The notes under the pieces: model-generated
The model's input: the letters and a program-made list of their open reading frames with translations, nothing else
The model's database searches: none
What the model was told of the DNA's origin: nothing
Part shown: positions 37,725-47,010 of the stretch, one piece after another
Layout of the letters: every line of letters begins with the position of its first letter
Numbering within the stretch: the first letter of the stretch is position 1
Assembly: GCF_000828475.1 (NCBI RefSeq)
Contig: NZ_AP014648.1
Coordinates: 558,001 to 622,000, forward strand
Source: Methyloceanibacter caenitepidi
Lineage (GTDB): Bacteria; Pseudomonadota; Alphaproteobacteria; Rhizobiales; Methyloligellaceae
Direction: 5' to 3'
DNA length: 64,000 bases
Made by a program: the position numbers and the translations under genes

Positions 37725-38012
37725 TTACGGCGCCCCGCGCTTGCGCAGTCGTGCGGCGAGCCACGTACCCAATGCCCAGAGCAGGCCAAAGTTGAGGGCC
37801 ATCCCCAGCAGGAGGAGAGCGAGGTTAAGCGCCACGGATTCGGAGGCGCCCAGCCAGGGCAGACCAATGCTCCACGGCAGCCCGAGCAGCACAGCCGGAA
37901 TAGCCGACAGAGGGTCGCGTGCGATCCATCCGGCGGCGCTCATCGGGACCAGCGCCAGCGCCAACACGCAGGCAATCGCATAAAGCCACGCGGGCCAATG
38001 TTCCAGGCGCAT
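37725..38012 (-). CDS. Small membrane protein of unknown function
   Basis: 95 residues from the ATG at 38012. Three hydrophobic segments (about 8-25, 32-52 and 56-82) and an Arg/Lys-rich C-terminus (ARLRKRGAP). No family recognised. It is isolated, convergent with the tautomerase gene and divergent from the arylsulfatase. Confidence 0.55.
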   Translation of the reverse strand: MRLEHWPAWLYAIACVLALALVPMSAAGWIARDPLSAIPAVLLGLPWSIGLPWLGASESVALNLALLLLGMALNFGLLWALGTWLAARLRKRGAP

Positions 38013-38182
38013 CCGTCCGTACTCCTCTAAAGGGAGTCTATCCCCGAAGACGGCACCGAATGGCAAGATTCTGACATGGCGCAGCGCTATCCTATGCCGC
38101 CGACCGCGCCAAGGCCGGCGCGAATGGGCCCTCCGAAAGGCGCCGGCGGGTCACTGTAGACCGTCGCCAAGGGAGGTCAGAA

Positions 38183-40714
38183 ATGCGGCATTTTCTGTTT
38201 AAGTCAATAACGTACGTCCGGGCCGGGTCGCTCGCCGCGTGTCTGCTCGTATTGGCAGTGGACCCCGCGCACGCACAGAAGATAACCGGAACGCCGGGCT
38301 CCCCCAGCGCCACAACGACGATCGACGGTCAACAGCTTCCGGCGCCCGATCCCAAGTTCGGCGGTGTCATCAAGAACGATGCCCTCGAGTCGACTCCCTG
38401 GTGGGCGCCGCGCATCGTACCGCCGAAGGACGCACCGAACATCCTGCTGATCATCACGGACGATGCCGGCTTCGGGGTGCCGAGCACGTTCGGCGGCGTC
38501 ATCCCGACACCCACAATGGACGAGATCGCCAATGAGGGGCTGCGCTATACGAGAGTCTTCTCCACGGCGCTGTGCTCGCCGACGCGGGCGGCGCTCATCA
38601 CGGGCCGCAATCATCACTCGGCCGGCTTCGGTGTGATCTCCGAGCAATCGACCGGGTTCCCCGGCTACAACAGCATCATCGCCGAAGACAAGGCAACGAT
38701 CGGCCGCATCCTGCTCGACAACGGCTACGCGACGTCGTGGTTCGGCAAGGATCACAACACGCCGGCCTTCGCCGCAAGCCAGGTCGGCCCCTTCGACCAA
38801 TGGCCGACCGGCATGGGTTTCGAGTATTTCTACGGCTTCGTGGGCGGTGACGCCAACCAGTGGCAGCCCAACCTGTTCCGCAACACTACGCAGATCTATC
38901 CGTTCAAGGGTCAGGAAGGAACCTGGAACCTCGTGACCGCCATGGCCGACGACGCGATTGATTACATTTCACGCATACACCAGACTCAGCCGGACAAGCC
39001 GATCTTCATCAAATACGCGCCTGGCGCCACCCATGCGCCGCACCATCCCACCAAGGAATGGGTGGACAAGATTAGCGCGATGCACCTTTTCGACGACGGC
39101 TACGAGAAACTGCGCGAGCGCATCTTCGAGAACCAGAAGAAGCTTGGGATCATCCCGCAGGATGCGAAGCTGACGCCTTGGCCGAAGGACGTCCTCAAGC
39201 CCTGGGACGAACTCACGCCTGAGGCGAAGAAGCTTTTCATCCGCCAGGTCGAAGTCTTCGCCGCCTACGCAGCGTATGGCGACCACGAGATCGGGCGCGT
39301 GATCCAAGCATTCGAGGATATTGGCCGACGCGACAACACGCTGGTCATCTACATCAACGGCGACAACGGCACGAGCGCTGAGGGCGGGCCCTTGGGAACG
39401 CCGAACGAGGTCGCCTTCTTCAACGGCATGAACGAAATCCCGGTCGACGTGCAGATGAAGTTCTACGACGTTTGGGGCACGGAGCAGACCTACAATCATA
39501 TGTCGGCGGCCTGGGCATGGGCGTTCGACACGCCCTTCGACTGGTTCAAGCAGAATGCCTCCAGGCTCGGCGGCATCAACCAGAACATGGTCGTGTCGTG
39601 GCCGTCGCGCATCAAGGACAAGGGCGATCTGCGCGAGCAGTTCATTCACGTCATCGATGTGGTGCCGACCCTTCTCGAGGTCACGGGTATCTCGGCGCCA
39701 GACATGGTCGACGGCATCAAGCAGGCGCCGATCGAGGGCACGAGCTTCGCCTACACCTTCGATGCGGAGAATGCCAAGACGGCGTCCCGGCACAAGACCC
39801 AATACTTCGAGATGATGGGGCAATGGGCGCTCTACGACGATGGCTGGCTGTTAAGCACCAAAGTCAATCGCGCACCATGGGAGGGGTTTGGCCCTGCCAA
39901 TCCCGATCCGCTGAACAATCAGGTCTTCCAGCTGTATGACCTGAGCAACGACTTCAACCAGACCACCGACATCGCGGCACAACACCCGGACAAGGTCGCC
40001 GAGATGCGGGAGAAGTTCGTTGCCGAAGCGAAGAAGTATCAAGTCTTTCCGCTAGATGCGTCGTTCGCGGCCCGCATCGCCGCGCCGCGTCCAAACATCA
40101 CCGCCGGGCGCACCGAGTTCGTCTACACGCGTCCGATGGTTGGTCTGCCCCAAGGCGACTCGCCGGTCTTGCTGAACACCTCCTACACGATCACCGCCGA
40201 CATCGACGTGCCGGAAGGCGGGGCCGAGGGCATGATCCTCACCTCGGGCGGTCGCTTCGGCGGTTATGGCTTCTACCTCAAGGAGGGCAAGCCCATGTTC
40301 CTATGGAACATGGTCGACCTCGAACGGCTGAAATGGGAGGGTCCGGATGCGCTTTCGCCTGGCCGCCACACGGTCGAGTTCGACTTCGTGTATGACGGCC
40401 TGGGCTCCGGGACGTTGGCGTATAATAATTTCAGCGGCGTCGGCAAATCGGGAACCGGGACGCTGAAGGTCGACGGTAAGGTGGTGGCCACCAAGAAGAT
40501 GGAGAAGACCCTGCCGATGATCTTGCAGTGGGACGAGAGCTTCGACATCGGCTCCGACACGCTCACCGGCGTCAACGACGCAGACTACAAGCCGCCCTTC
40601 CCGCTGACCGCCAAGCTCGAGAAGCTGACGATCAAGATGGATCGGCCCACGCTCACGCCGGAGGATATCAAGACGCTGGAAAACGCGCAGAAGGCCGCGG
40701 CGGACGCACTGTAG
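38183..40714 (+). CDS. Secreted arylsulfatase, formylglycine (Cys) type
   Basis: 843 residues with a signal peptide ending near VDPAHAQ. The sulfatase core opens with PNILLIITDDAGFG (metal Asp pair); the modification motif ALCSPTRAALITGRNHH places the Cys to be converted to formylglycine at residue 131. Metal ligands recur in YINGDNGTSAEGG. After the core (about residue 610), a C-terminal beta-rich domain follows (EGMILTSGGRFGGYGFYLKEG, VEFDFVYDGLGSG), as in large arylsulfatases of this group. It hydrolyses sulfate esters, likely to scavenge sulfur; a maturase is not in the window. Confidence 0.9.
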   Translation: MRHFLFKSITYVRAGSLAACLLVLAVDPAHAQKITGTPGSPSATTTIDGQQLPAPDPKFGGVIKNDALESTPWWAPRIVPPKDAPNILLIITDDAGFGVPSTFGGVIPTPTMDEIANEGLRYTRVFSTALCSPTRAALITGRNHHSAGFGVISEQSTGFPGYNSIIAEDKATIGRILLDNGYATSWFGKDHNTPAFAASQVGPFDQWPTGMGFEYFYGFVGGDANQWQPNLFRNTTQIYPFKGQEGTWNLVTAMADDAIDYISRIHQTQPDKPIFIKYAPGATHAPHHPTKEWVDKISAMHLFDDGYEKLRERIFENQKKLGIIPQDAKLTPWPKDVLKPWDELTPEAKKLFIRQVEVFAAYAAYGDHEIGRVIQAFEDIGRRDNTLVIYINGDNGTSAEGGPLGTPNEVAFFNGMNEIPVDVQMKFYDVWGTEQTYNHMSAAWAWAFDTPFDWFKQNASRLGGINQNMVVSWPSRIKDKGDLREQFIHVIDVVPTLLEVTGISAPDMVDGIKQAPIEGTSFAYTFDAENAKTASRHKTQYFEMMGQWALYDDGWLLSTKVNRAPWEGFGPANPDPLNNQVFQLYDLSNDFNQTTDIAAQHPDKVAEMREKFVAEAKKYQVFPLDASFAARIAAPRPNITAGRTEFVYTRPMVGLPQGDSPVLLNTSYTITADIDVPEGGAEGMILTSGGRFGGYGFYLKEGKPMFLWNMVDLERLKWEGPDALSPGRHTVEFDFVYDGLGSGTLAYNNFSGVGKSGTGTLKVDGKVVATKKMEKTLPMILQWDESFDIGSDTLTGVNDADYKPPFPLTAKLEKLTIKMDRPTLTPEDIKTLENAQKAAADAL

Positions 40715-40730
40715 GCAGGGCAACAAAAAA

Positions 40731-40750
40731 GGGGCGCCTGCCGGCGCCCC
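40731..40750 (-). terminator. Rho-independent terminator of ahcY
   Basis: Perfect 8-bp stem GGGGCGCC with GGCGCCCC and loop TGCC. On the minus strand it is followed by TTTTTTG (from A-run 40725-40730), the textbook form for ahcY; it may also end the convergent sulfatase transcript. Confidence 0.88.
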
Positions 40751-40777
40751 TATCTAGGTAGCGGTGGTAACGCTCGC

Positions 40778-42166
40778 TTAGTAGCGGTAGTGCTCCGGCT
40801 TGAAGGGTCCGTCGACGCTGACGCCGATATAGGCCGCCTGCTCGTCGTTGAGCTTCGTCAGCTGCGCACCCAGCTTGGCCAGATGCAGCTGCGCGACCTT
40901 CTCGTCGAGATGCTTCGGCAGCACATAGACCTTGTTCTCGTATTTGTCCGAGTACTGCCACAGCTCGATCTGCGCCAGCACCTGGTTGGTGAAGGAGGCG
41001 CTCATCACGAAGCTCGGATGGCCCGTAGCGCAGCCGAGATTCACCAGACGGCCTTCGGCCAACAGGATGATGCGCTTGCCGTCGGGGAACTCCACCTCGT
41101 CCACCTGCGGCTTCACGTTGTGCCACTTGAAGTTCTTCAGCGCAGCGACCTGAATCTCCGAGTCGAAGTGGCCGATATTGCAGACGATGGCCCGGTCGTG
41201 CATCTCGCGCATATGGTCGACCGTGATGACGTCCTTGTTGCCGGTCGTGGTCACGAAGATGTCCCCGCGCGGCGCGGCCGCTTCCATGGTCGTTACTTCG
41301 TAGCCTTCCATGGCCGCCTGCAGCGCGCAGATCGGATCGATCTCGGTGATGGCCACGCGCGCGCCCTGGCTCTTCAGGCTCTCGGCGCAGCCCTTGCCCA
41401 CATCGCCATAGCCGCAGACCACGGCATACTTGCCGGCCAGCATGACGTCCGTGGCGCGCTTGATGCCGTCGGGAAGGCTCTCGCGGCAGCCATAAAGGTT
41501 GTCGAATTTTGACTTGGTCACGCTGTCGTTCACGTTGATGGCGGGGAAGGGAAGCGTGCCCTTCTTCTGCATTTCGTAGAGGCGGTGCACGCCGGTGGTC
41601 GTCTCTTCGGACACGCCTTTGAGATTGTCGCGGACCTTGGAGTAGAAACCGGGATCGCGCGCGATGCGCTTTTTCATCGTGGCGAAGAAGGCTTCCTCTT
41701 CCTCGTTCGACGGATTGTCGAGCACGGAGGGGTCGGTTTCGGCCTGGGCGCCGAGGATGACCATCATGGTGGCGTCGCCGCCGTCGTCGAGAATGAGGTT
41801 CGCGGTCTCACCTCCCGGCCATTCGAGGATGCGGTCCACGTAGTCCCAATATTCTTCCAGCGTCTCGCCCTTCACGGCGAACACAGGCGTTCCCGTCGAG
41901 GCGATGGCCGCGGCCGCATGGTCCTGCGTCGAGAAGATGTTGCACGAGGCCCAGCGGACCTCGGCGCCGAGCGCCTGAAGCGACTCGATCAGAACCGCCG
42001 TCTGAATGGTCATATGCAGGCAGCCTGCGATTCGGGCGCCCTTCAGAGGTTGGTCGCTGCCATATTCGTCGCGTACGGCCATCAGTCCCGGCATCTCGGT
42101 CTCTGCGATGGCGATTTCCTTACGGCCCCAATCGGCGAGCCCGATATCCTTGACGTGGTAGTTCAT
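40778..42166 (-). CDS. ahcY: Adenosylhomocysteinase (S-adenosylhomocysteine hydrolase)
   Basis: 462 residues from the ATG at 42166; the in-frame extension upstream is not family-like. Splits SAH into adenosine and homocysteine, keeping methylation going. Motifs: [49 protein letters not shown] (catalytic Lys/Asp region), and the NAD fold [16 protein letters not shown]; the C-terminus ends KPEHYRY as expected. A palindromic operator candidate lies ~50 bp upstream and a strong terminator behind. Confidence 0.97.
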   Translation of the reverse strand: MNYHVKDIGLADWGRKEIAIAETEMPGLMAVRDEYGSDQPLKGARIAGCLHMTIQTAVLIESLQALGAEVRWASCNIFSTQDHAAAAIASTGTPVFAVKGETLEEYWDYVDRILEWPGGETANLILDDGGDATMMVILGAQAETDPSVLDNPSNEEEEAFFATMKKRIARDPGFYSKVRDNLKGVSEETTTGVHRLYEMQKKGTLPFPAINVNDSVTKSKFDNLYGCRESLPDGIKRATDVMLAGKYAVVCGYGDVGKGCAESLKSQGARVAITEIDPICALQAAMEGYEVTTMEAAAPRGDIFVTTTGNKDVITVDHMREMHDRAIVCNIGHFDSEIQVAALKNFKWHNVKPQVDEVEFPDGKRIILLAEGRLVNLGCATGHPSFVMSASFTNQVLAQIELWQYSDKYENKVYVLPKHLDEKVAQLHLAKLGAQLTKLNDEQAAYIGVSVDGPFKPEHYRY

Positions 42167-42214
42167 GCCGTCCTGCCTTTGCGTCCTGCCTGTTGCGTCT
42201 CGCAACGTGGCTGC

Positions 42215-42240
42215 ATAAAGATATAAAGAAGTCCTTATAT
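42215..42240 (-). promoter_or_regulatory. SahR-like palindromic operator upstream of ahcY
   Basis: The 20-bp near-palindrome ATATAAAGAAGTCCTTATAT (42221-42240; arms differ at one or two positions) is preceded by another ATAAAGAT half-site at 42215. AT-rich ATAAAG/CTTTAT palindromes are bound by SahR, the ArsR-type repressor of the SAH cycle in many proteobacteria. The match to that motif is from memory, so the regulator is an inference; the symmetry is direct. Confidence 0.5.
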
Positions 42241-42391
42241 GTTATAGGCAGCTGGGGGAGTCAAGACGGGGGTGCGCGGTTTCCGGACGGCAAATTTGCC
42301 GCGCCGCCGTTTCAGGTCCCTTTAATCTGCGTCATTTTTGTTGTCACTGCTGGATGGCAAATTGCCAGCGGATCTATTGAGGAATGAGATC

Positions 42392-42967
42392 ATGGGGAAC
42401 GAAATCGAGGCTTCTTCCGGAACGGAAGTGGTGGTGTGGGATCCTATCGTCCGCATTTTCCACTGGACCGTGGTCGCCGCCTTCATCGTGGCCTATCTGG
42501 TCGAGGATCCGCACGTCGTCCATGTGTGGGCGGGCTATGTTATCGCCGCGATGCTGATTGCCCGCGTGATCTGGGGCCTTGTCGGCTCGAAGCACGCCCG
42601 CTTCTCGGACTTCCTCTATTCCCCGTCGACGACGTTTGCGTATGTGCGCGATCTGCTGCGCCGGAAAGGCAAGCGCTACCTTGGCCATAGCCCGGGCGGC
42701 GGCTACATGATCGTGGCCCTTATCGTGATGCTTGCGCTCACCGGCGTCGCCGGTCTGATCGTGTATGGCGGGGACGAAAATGCAGGTCCGCTGGCCGGCA
42801 TGGTCACCAAGCAGACTGCCGAGCAGTTCGAAGAAGTGCATGAGGTGCTCGCGAACATCACGCTCGCGCTCATCCTCGTTCACATCTCGGCCGTCCTGTT
42901 CGCGAGCTTCGCGCATCATGAGAACCTGGCCCGGTCGATGGTGACGGGGAAGAAGCGCGCGGAATAG
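42392..42967 (+). CDS. Cytochrome b561-type membrane protein
   Basis: 191 residues from ATG 42392. Four membrane helices; it opens with VVWDPIVRIFHWTVVAAF (His ligand in the first helix), then VHVWAGYVIAAMLIARVIWGLVG with a second conserved His, and two more His near the C-terminal helices (FEEVHEVLANI, LVHISAVLFASFAHHEN). This matches small di-haem b-type cytochromes of the prokaryotic b561/CybB type. It is divergent from ahcY. The electron partner is unknown. Confidence 0.85.
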   Translation: MGNEIEASSGTEVVVWDPIVRIFHWTVVAAFIVAYLVEDPHVVHVWAGYVIAAMLIARVIWGLVGSKHARFSDFLYSPSTTFAYVRDLLRRKGKRYLGHSPGGGYMIVALIVMLALTGVAGLIVYGGDENAGPLAGMVTKQTAEQFEEVHEVLANITLALILVHISAVLFASFAHHENLARSMVTGKKRAE

Positions 42968-43013
42968 CCAATTGCGGCGGGCCTTCTGCCGGCGCTTGTC
43001 TTGTGGCGGTTCG

Positions 43014-43331
43014 TCAGTCTTCTTCGCCGAAGCCGTCTTCGACCAGGGCCACGAGCGCGTGGATGGCGGCCTTCGCGCTCTCGCCGCTCGCTTCGATATG
43101 GATGAAATCGCCTTGGCCGGCCGCGAGCATCATGAGCCCCATGATCGAGGTGCCGCCGACGGTCTGCCCGTCGCGGCTGACCTGAATGTTGGCCTTGTAG
43201 TCGCCGGCGGTGCGCACGAATTGCGCCGAGGCCCGGGCGTGCAGCCCCTTCTTGTTCGGGATCAGGACGTTGGCCGCGTAGGTCCCACTGGCGGGGTCCG
43301 AGAGTTCGATACGGGCCCTCTTGCCGCCCAT
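43014..43331 (-). CDS. ptsH: Phosphocarrier protein HPr
   Basis: 105 residues. The EI-dependent phosphorylation site is His31 in KKGLHARASAQFV; the regulatory serine is Ser62 in GGTSIMGLMMLAAG, the target of HprK, which is encoded 0.5 kb upstream. It has a short N-terminal extension and an acidic end (EDGFGEED). In alphaproteobacteria this HPr works in PTS-Ntr regulation rather than sugar uptake. Its start abuts the EIIA-Man stop. Confidence 0.94.
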   Translation of the reverse strand: MGGKRARIELSDPASGTYAANVLIPNKKGLHARASAQFVRTAGDYKANIQVSRDGQTVGGTSIMGLMMLAAGQGDFIHIEASGESAKAAIHALVALVEDGFGEED

Positions 43332-43733
43332 CTAGTGCGCCGCCAGGATCTGGCTGGCGACGCTGATATATTTGCGGCCGGCTTCCTGCGCCTGAGTAAT
43401 CGCTTCCTCGAGGCCGCACTCCCCCCGTACACTCGCCAGCTTGACGAGCATCGGCAGGTTGACGCCGGCCACGACCTCGACATCGGGTTTTTCCATCGCC
43501 GAGATAGCAAGGTTCGACGGCGAGCCGCCGAACATGTCGGTGAGGACGACAACGCCGTCGCCGGAATCGACCTTGGCAAGCGCCGCAAGCATGTCGGCGC
43601 GCCGCGCATCGAGGTCGTCGTCCGGTCCGATGGAGATCGTTTCGACCTGCTCCTGCGGACCGACAACGTGCTCCAGCGCTGCCCGGAATTCGCAAGCCAG
43701 ATTTCCGTGGGTCACGATGACGACGCCGATCAT
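43332..43733 (-). CDS. PTS EIIA component, mannose family (regulatory)
   Basis: 133 residues. Mannose-type EIIA fold with the phosphorylatable His9 in GVVIVTHGNLACEF, a VVLTDMFGGSPSNLAISAM loop and VAGVNLPMLVKLASV. No EIIB/C/D permease genes accompany it, so it is a regulatory EIIA of the alphaproteobacterial type, taking phosphate from HPr. It is separated by ~100 bp from hprK. Confidence 0.93.
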   Translation of the reverse strand: MIGVVIVTHGNLACEFRAALEHVVGPQEQVETISIGPDDDLDARRADMLAALAKVDSGDGVVVLTDMFGGSPSNLAISAMEKPDVEVVAGVNLPMLVKLASVRGECGLEEAITQAQEAGRKYISVASQILAAH

Positions 43734-43833
43734 GCTACCTCTGGGATGAATGCCGCCCCGCTATGGGCCACCATTGTCTTCGGGCGGAAGGGGACTGTGC
43801 AAGTCTGATCACGCAAGTCTGATCCGCGCCTTC

Positions 43834-44331
43834 CTAAACCCTATTGTTCACGACGCGCAAGTGTGCCGTGGCGGCGACGATCGCCAGTCTAAGTTTCAAT
43901 GGCGCGGATGTCTCGAAAGGCGCCAACTTGAGCACCGGAATCTCGCTTCCCGCCAACACGGTCCGGTCCCAGGGGTCCGGCGGCATGCGAGGAACGTCCT
44001 GCGCAGCCACGAGGTCGCACACGACGACCAGACGCGCCGAACGGGCGAAAGAAACCGTCTGAATTCCAAGCCCGCGCACTTCGATGAGCCCCGCGAGATT
44101 TGGCGGGGGGCTTGCCATCAGGCTGTCCTCGGCGCGGGTCAAACAAACCTGATCGTCGGCTACGAGGCGCGGAAGTCCCTCTTCGCAGTCCGGCAGCGCA
44201 AGGAACCGCAAGGCGAGGTCGGACTTGCCGGCACCCGAGCCGCCACGGAGAAGAGCGGCGTCGGTCCCAAGCGCCACGCAGGTGCCATGCACGGTCTCTC
44301 GAACGCCGCCAGGGACAGGATCGCGCGTCAT
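43834..44331 (-). CDS. hprK: HPr kinase/phosphorylase, short alphaproteobacterial form
   Basis: 165 residues from the ATG at 44331. Only the catalytic domain is present: Walker A LLRGGSGAGKSDLALRFL, RLVADDQVCLTR and the EVRGLGIQT signature; the N-terminal domain of Firmicutes HprK is absent, the normal form in alphaproteobacteria. It phosphorylates HPr on Ser62. It lies 16 bp behind chvG and is thus probably transcribed with it. Confidence 0.92.
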   Translation of the reverse strand: MTRDPVPGGVRETVHGTCVALGTDAALLRGGSGAGKSDLALRFLALPDCEEGLPRLVADDQVCLTRAEDSLMASPPPNLAGLIEVRGLGIQTVSFARSARLVVVCDLVAAQDVPRMPPDPWDRTVLAGSEIPVLKLAPFETSAPLKLRLAIVAATAHLRVVNNRV

Positions 44332-44347
44332 TGTTTTTCCGGAACCG

Positions 44348-46162
44348 TTACGCGGCTTTAAGGCGGATGACGAAGCGCGCGCCACCACTGCGCTTTGCGC
44401 CCGAGGCCCCCGTGTCTCCTCCCGGCGGCGGTCTGTTCTCCGCGTAGAGCTTTCCGCCATGGGCCGCGATGATCTGGCGCGAGATGTTGAGACCGAGACC
44501 GGAATTCTGACCGAAAGTCTCGTGGGGCCGGTCGGTATAGAAGCGCTCGAATATGCGCTCCAGATTCTCCGGCGGGATTCCCGGGCCCTCGTCTTCGATC
44601 AAGATCTCAATATTGGTCCCGCGCCGCCGTGCCGTGATGATCACGCGGCCGCGCGGCGGCGAGAAGGAGATTGCGTTCTCGATCAGGTTCACCATCACTT
44701 GGTGCAGCCGGCTGTCGTGGCCGATCACGCGGTAGGGATAGCTCCCGGGCGCATGGTCGATCTCCAGCGACACTTCAGGCAGATCGTCGAGGTGGATGTC
44801 GTTGTAGAGCGACACGGTCGCGCGCAGTAGGTCGTCCAAATCGACAGGCCCCGCATCCTCGCGAGCCAGCTCCGCATCGAGCCGCGAGGCATCGGAGATG
44901 TCGCTGATCAGACGGTCGAGCCGCCTCACGTCGTGCTGGATGATTTCCATCAACCGCATGCGCGATTCCTGGTCCCTCACGACCGGCAGGGTCTCGGTTG
45001 CGCTGCGCAGCGATGTGAGAGGGTTCTTCAGTTCGTGCGCCACGTCGGCCGCGAAGCTCTCGATCGCGTCGATACGGTTATAGAGCGCTGCCGTCATGTC
45101 TCTGAGCGCGCCGGACAGGTGCCCGATCTCGTCGGAGCGGTCCGTGAAGTCCGGGATCTCGGCGCGCGCCTTGACGCTGTGCCGTACGCGCTCGGCCGCG
45201 ACGGCCAGGCGTTGCATCGGGCCGGCGATGGTGTTCGCGAGGATAAGAGACAGGACGACAGTCACAGCGGCGGCGAACAGCGCGACGCGGAAGATACGCC
45301 AGCGCTCTGCGGCAACGACCTTGTCGATGTCGCCGCCCCGCGTCGAAAACAGAAGCACACCGAGCACCGACCGCATGCGTTCGACGGGTACGGCGACGGA
45401 GACGACAATCTCACCCTTCTCGTTCTTGCGGACGATGGGAACGGACGTGCCCGTCAGCGCCGCCTCGACCTCCGGGTAGGCCTTCCCGTTCACGGTTCCG
45501 ATCTCCGTATAGACCGGCAGATCCAAGGGTTGGAACTGATTGGCCACGGCGTTCCAGAACGTCGTCAGCGCATCGGGTTCGCTCGTCTCCGGCGGCGGCA
45601 GGTCGTAGCGCAAGACCTCGCCGCGCGAATAGAACGTGTCGGAATCGAGGATCAGCGCGCCGTCGCGATCGTAGATGCGCGCGCGGCTGCCCGTGGGTTT
45701 CACTAGTGGGCGCAGGATCGGCGCGGCGCGCTCGGGATCGATCGTGAATCCGAGCGCGTTCGGCAGGGCGCCGCTCTCGGCGAAGGCCGCATCGCCCATC
45801 TCCCGTTCCAGGATCGTTTCCGGGTCGACCTCGGACTCGCCGGCATCGACGCCCGCCGACGCGGCGATGGCCCGGGCGATGATCTCGCCTTGCGTCTGAA
45901 GGCTCTGAACCTCGGCGCCGATCAGAGCGGCGCGCAAGTCGTTGAGATACAGAATGCCCGAAACAAGGATCGCAAGGCCGATGAGATTCAGCACGACGAT
46001 CCGGCGGGTCAGGCTCGAGAAGCCATGCCGGAATGGACGGTGCTGTCCGAGCCAGCGCGTGGCGCGCCGGACCCAGTAGAGAACGGCACGGCCAGCGCGC
46101 ATGGCGCGGGCGCGCCACGTCCCGGAGTCCTGCTGCCAGGACCTTTCGGCCTCGGCAGTCAT
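44348..46162 (-). CDS. chvG: Envelope-stress sensor histidine kinase ChvG (ExoS type)
   Basis: 604 residues. Two membrane helices (about 58-78 and 290-310) flank a periplasmic sensor domain (YLNDLRAALIGAEVQSLQTQGEII ... YDRDGALILDSD). HAMP is followed by HisKA with His376 in AADVAHELKNPLTSL and HATPase_c (NLIENAISFSPP, DEGPGIPPENLERIFERFY, GLGLNISRQII). ChvG responds to acid and cell-envelope state in Rhizobiales. It is 12 bp from chvI and is followed by hprK. Confidence 0.94.
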   Translation of the reverse strand: MTAEAERSWQQDSGTWRARAMRAGRAVLYWVRRATRWLGQHRPFRHGFSSLTRRIVVLNLIGLAILVSGILYLNDLRAALIGAEVQSLQTQGEIIARAIAASAGVDAGESEVDPETILEREMGDAAFAESGALPNALGFTIDPERAAPILRPLVKPTGSRARIYDRDGALILDSDTFYSRGEVLRYDLPPPETSEPDALTTFWNAVANQFQPLDLPVYTEIGTVNGKAYPEVEAALTGTSVPIVRKNEKGEIVVSVAVPVERMRSVLGVLLFSTRGGDIDKVVAAERWRIFRVALFAAAVTVVLSLILANTIAGPMQRLAVAAERVRHSVKARAEIPDFTDRSDEIGHLSGALRDMTAALYNRIDAIESFAADVAHELKNPLTSLRSATETLPVVRDQESRMRLMEIIQHDVRRLDRLISDISDASRLDAELAREDAGPVDLDDLLRATVSLYNDIHLDDLPEVSLEIDHAPGSYPYRVIGHDSRLHQVMVNLIENAISFSPPRGRVIITARRRGTNIEILIEDEGPGIPPENLERIFERFYTDRPHETFGQNSGLGLNISRQIIAAHGGKLYAENRPPPGGDTGASGAKRSGGARFVIRLKAA

Positions 46163-46174
46163 TGGCGCTGCCCG

Positions 46175-46870
46175 TTATTCTTTGAAGCGATAGCCCACGC
46201 CATAAAGTGTCTCGATCACATCGAAGCTTTGGTCGACGGCCTTGAACTTCTTCCGCAACCGCTTGATGTGGCTGTCGATTGTGCGGTCGTCGACATAGAC
46301 TTGGTCATCATAGGCCGCATCCATCAGCGCGTCCCGGCTTTTTACGACGCCCGGGCGCTGCGCCAGCGCCTGCAGGATCAGGAACTCGGTCACGGTGAGG
46401 GTCACCGGCAGCCCATCCCACACGCAGGTGTGGCGCTCGGAATCCATTTTCAGTTTTCCCCGCTCCAGGACCTTCGACTTGTCGTCGGCCACTTGGGCCG
46501 TGTCGCGAGGCTGGGCGCGCCGCAGCACCGCCTTGACGCGCTCGATCAACAGACGCTGCGGGAAGGGCTTACGGATGTAGTCGTCCGCGCCCATCTTGAG
46601 CCCGAACAGCTCGTCGATCTCCTCGTCTTTCGAGGTGAGGAAGATCACGGGCATCTCCGTGCGCTGACGAAGGCGCCGCAGAAGCTCCATACCGTCCATG
46701 CGCGGCATCTTGATGTCGAGGATGGCGAGATCGGGCGGACTGTCAAACAAGCCGTCCAGCGCGCTGGCGCCGTCGTTGTAGGTCTGGGTCTTGTACCCTT
46801 CCGCCTCGAGCACCATGCGCAAGGAGGTGAGAATGTTTCTGTCGTCATCGACAAGGGCAATTGTTGGCAT
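46175..46870 (-). CDS. chvI: Response regulator ChvI (OmpR family)
   Basis: 231 residues. Receiver domain with DDD acidic pocket at residues 8-10 and phosphorylated Asp in [49 protein letters not shown] is typical of ChvI. The C-terminal winged helix has [52 protein letters not shown]. It is divergent from the HugZ-like gene over 140 bp. Confidence 0.95.
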   Translation of the reverse strand: MPTIALVDDDRNILTSLRMVLEAEGYKTQTYNDGASALDGLFDSPPDLAILDIKMPRMDGMELLRRLRQRTEMPVIFLTSKDEEIDELFGLKMGADDYIRKPFPQRLLIERVKAVLRRAQPRDTAQVADDKSKVLERGKLKMDSERHTCVWDGLPVTLTVTEFLILQALAQRPGVVKSRDALMDAAYDDQVYVDDRTIDSHIKRLRKKFKAVDQSFDVIETLYGVGYRFKE

Positions 46871-47010
46871 AGGGGGGCCTTTTTGCGCGCGTTGCGCGAT
46901 TGACTGGGTGTTATGCTCCTAGCGCTGCGCGAAAACCATGGCAGCATCGGGGCAGAGCTGGGGGCGTCGTGCGCCCGACCCATCGATACCGGGATGCAAC
47001 AAAAACCGTT

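Noticed and set aside
42167..42391. SAM or SAH riboswitch upstream of ahcY
   Set aside because: The leader shows no conserved pseudoknot core of these riboswitches; the AT-rich palindrome is better explained as a DNA operator.
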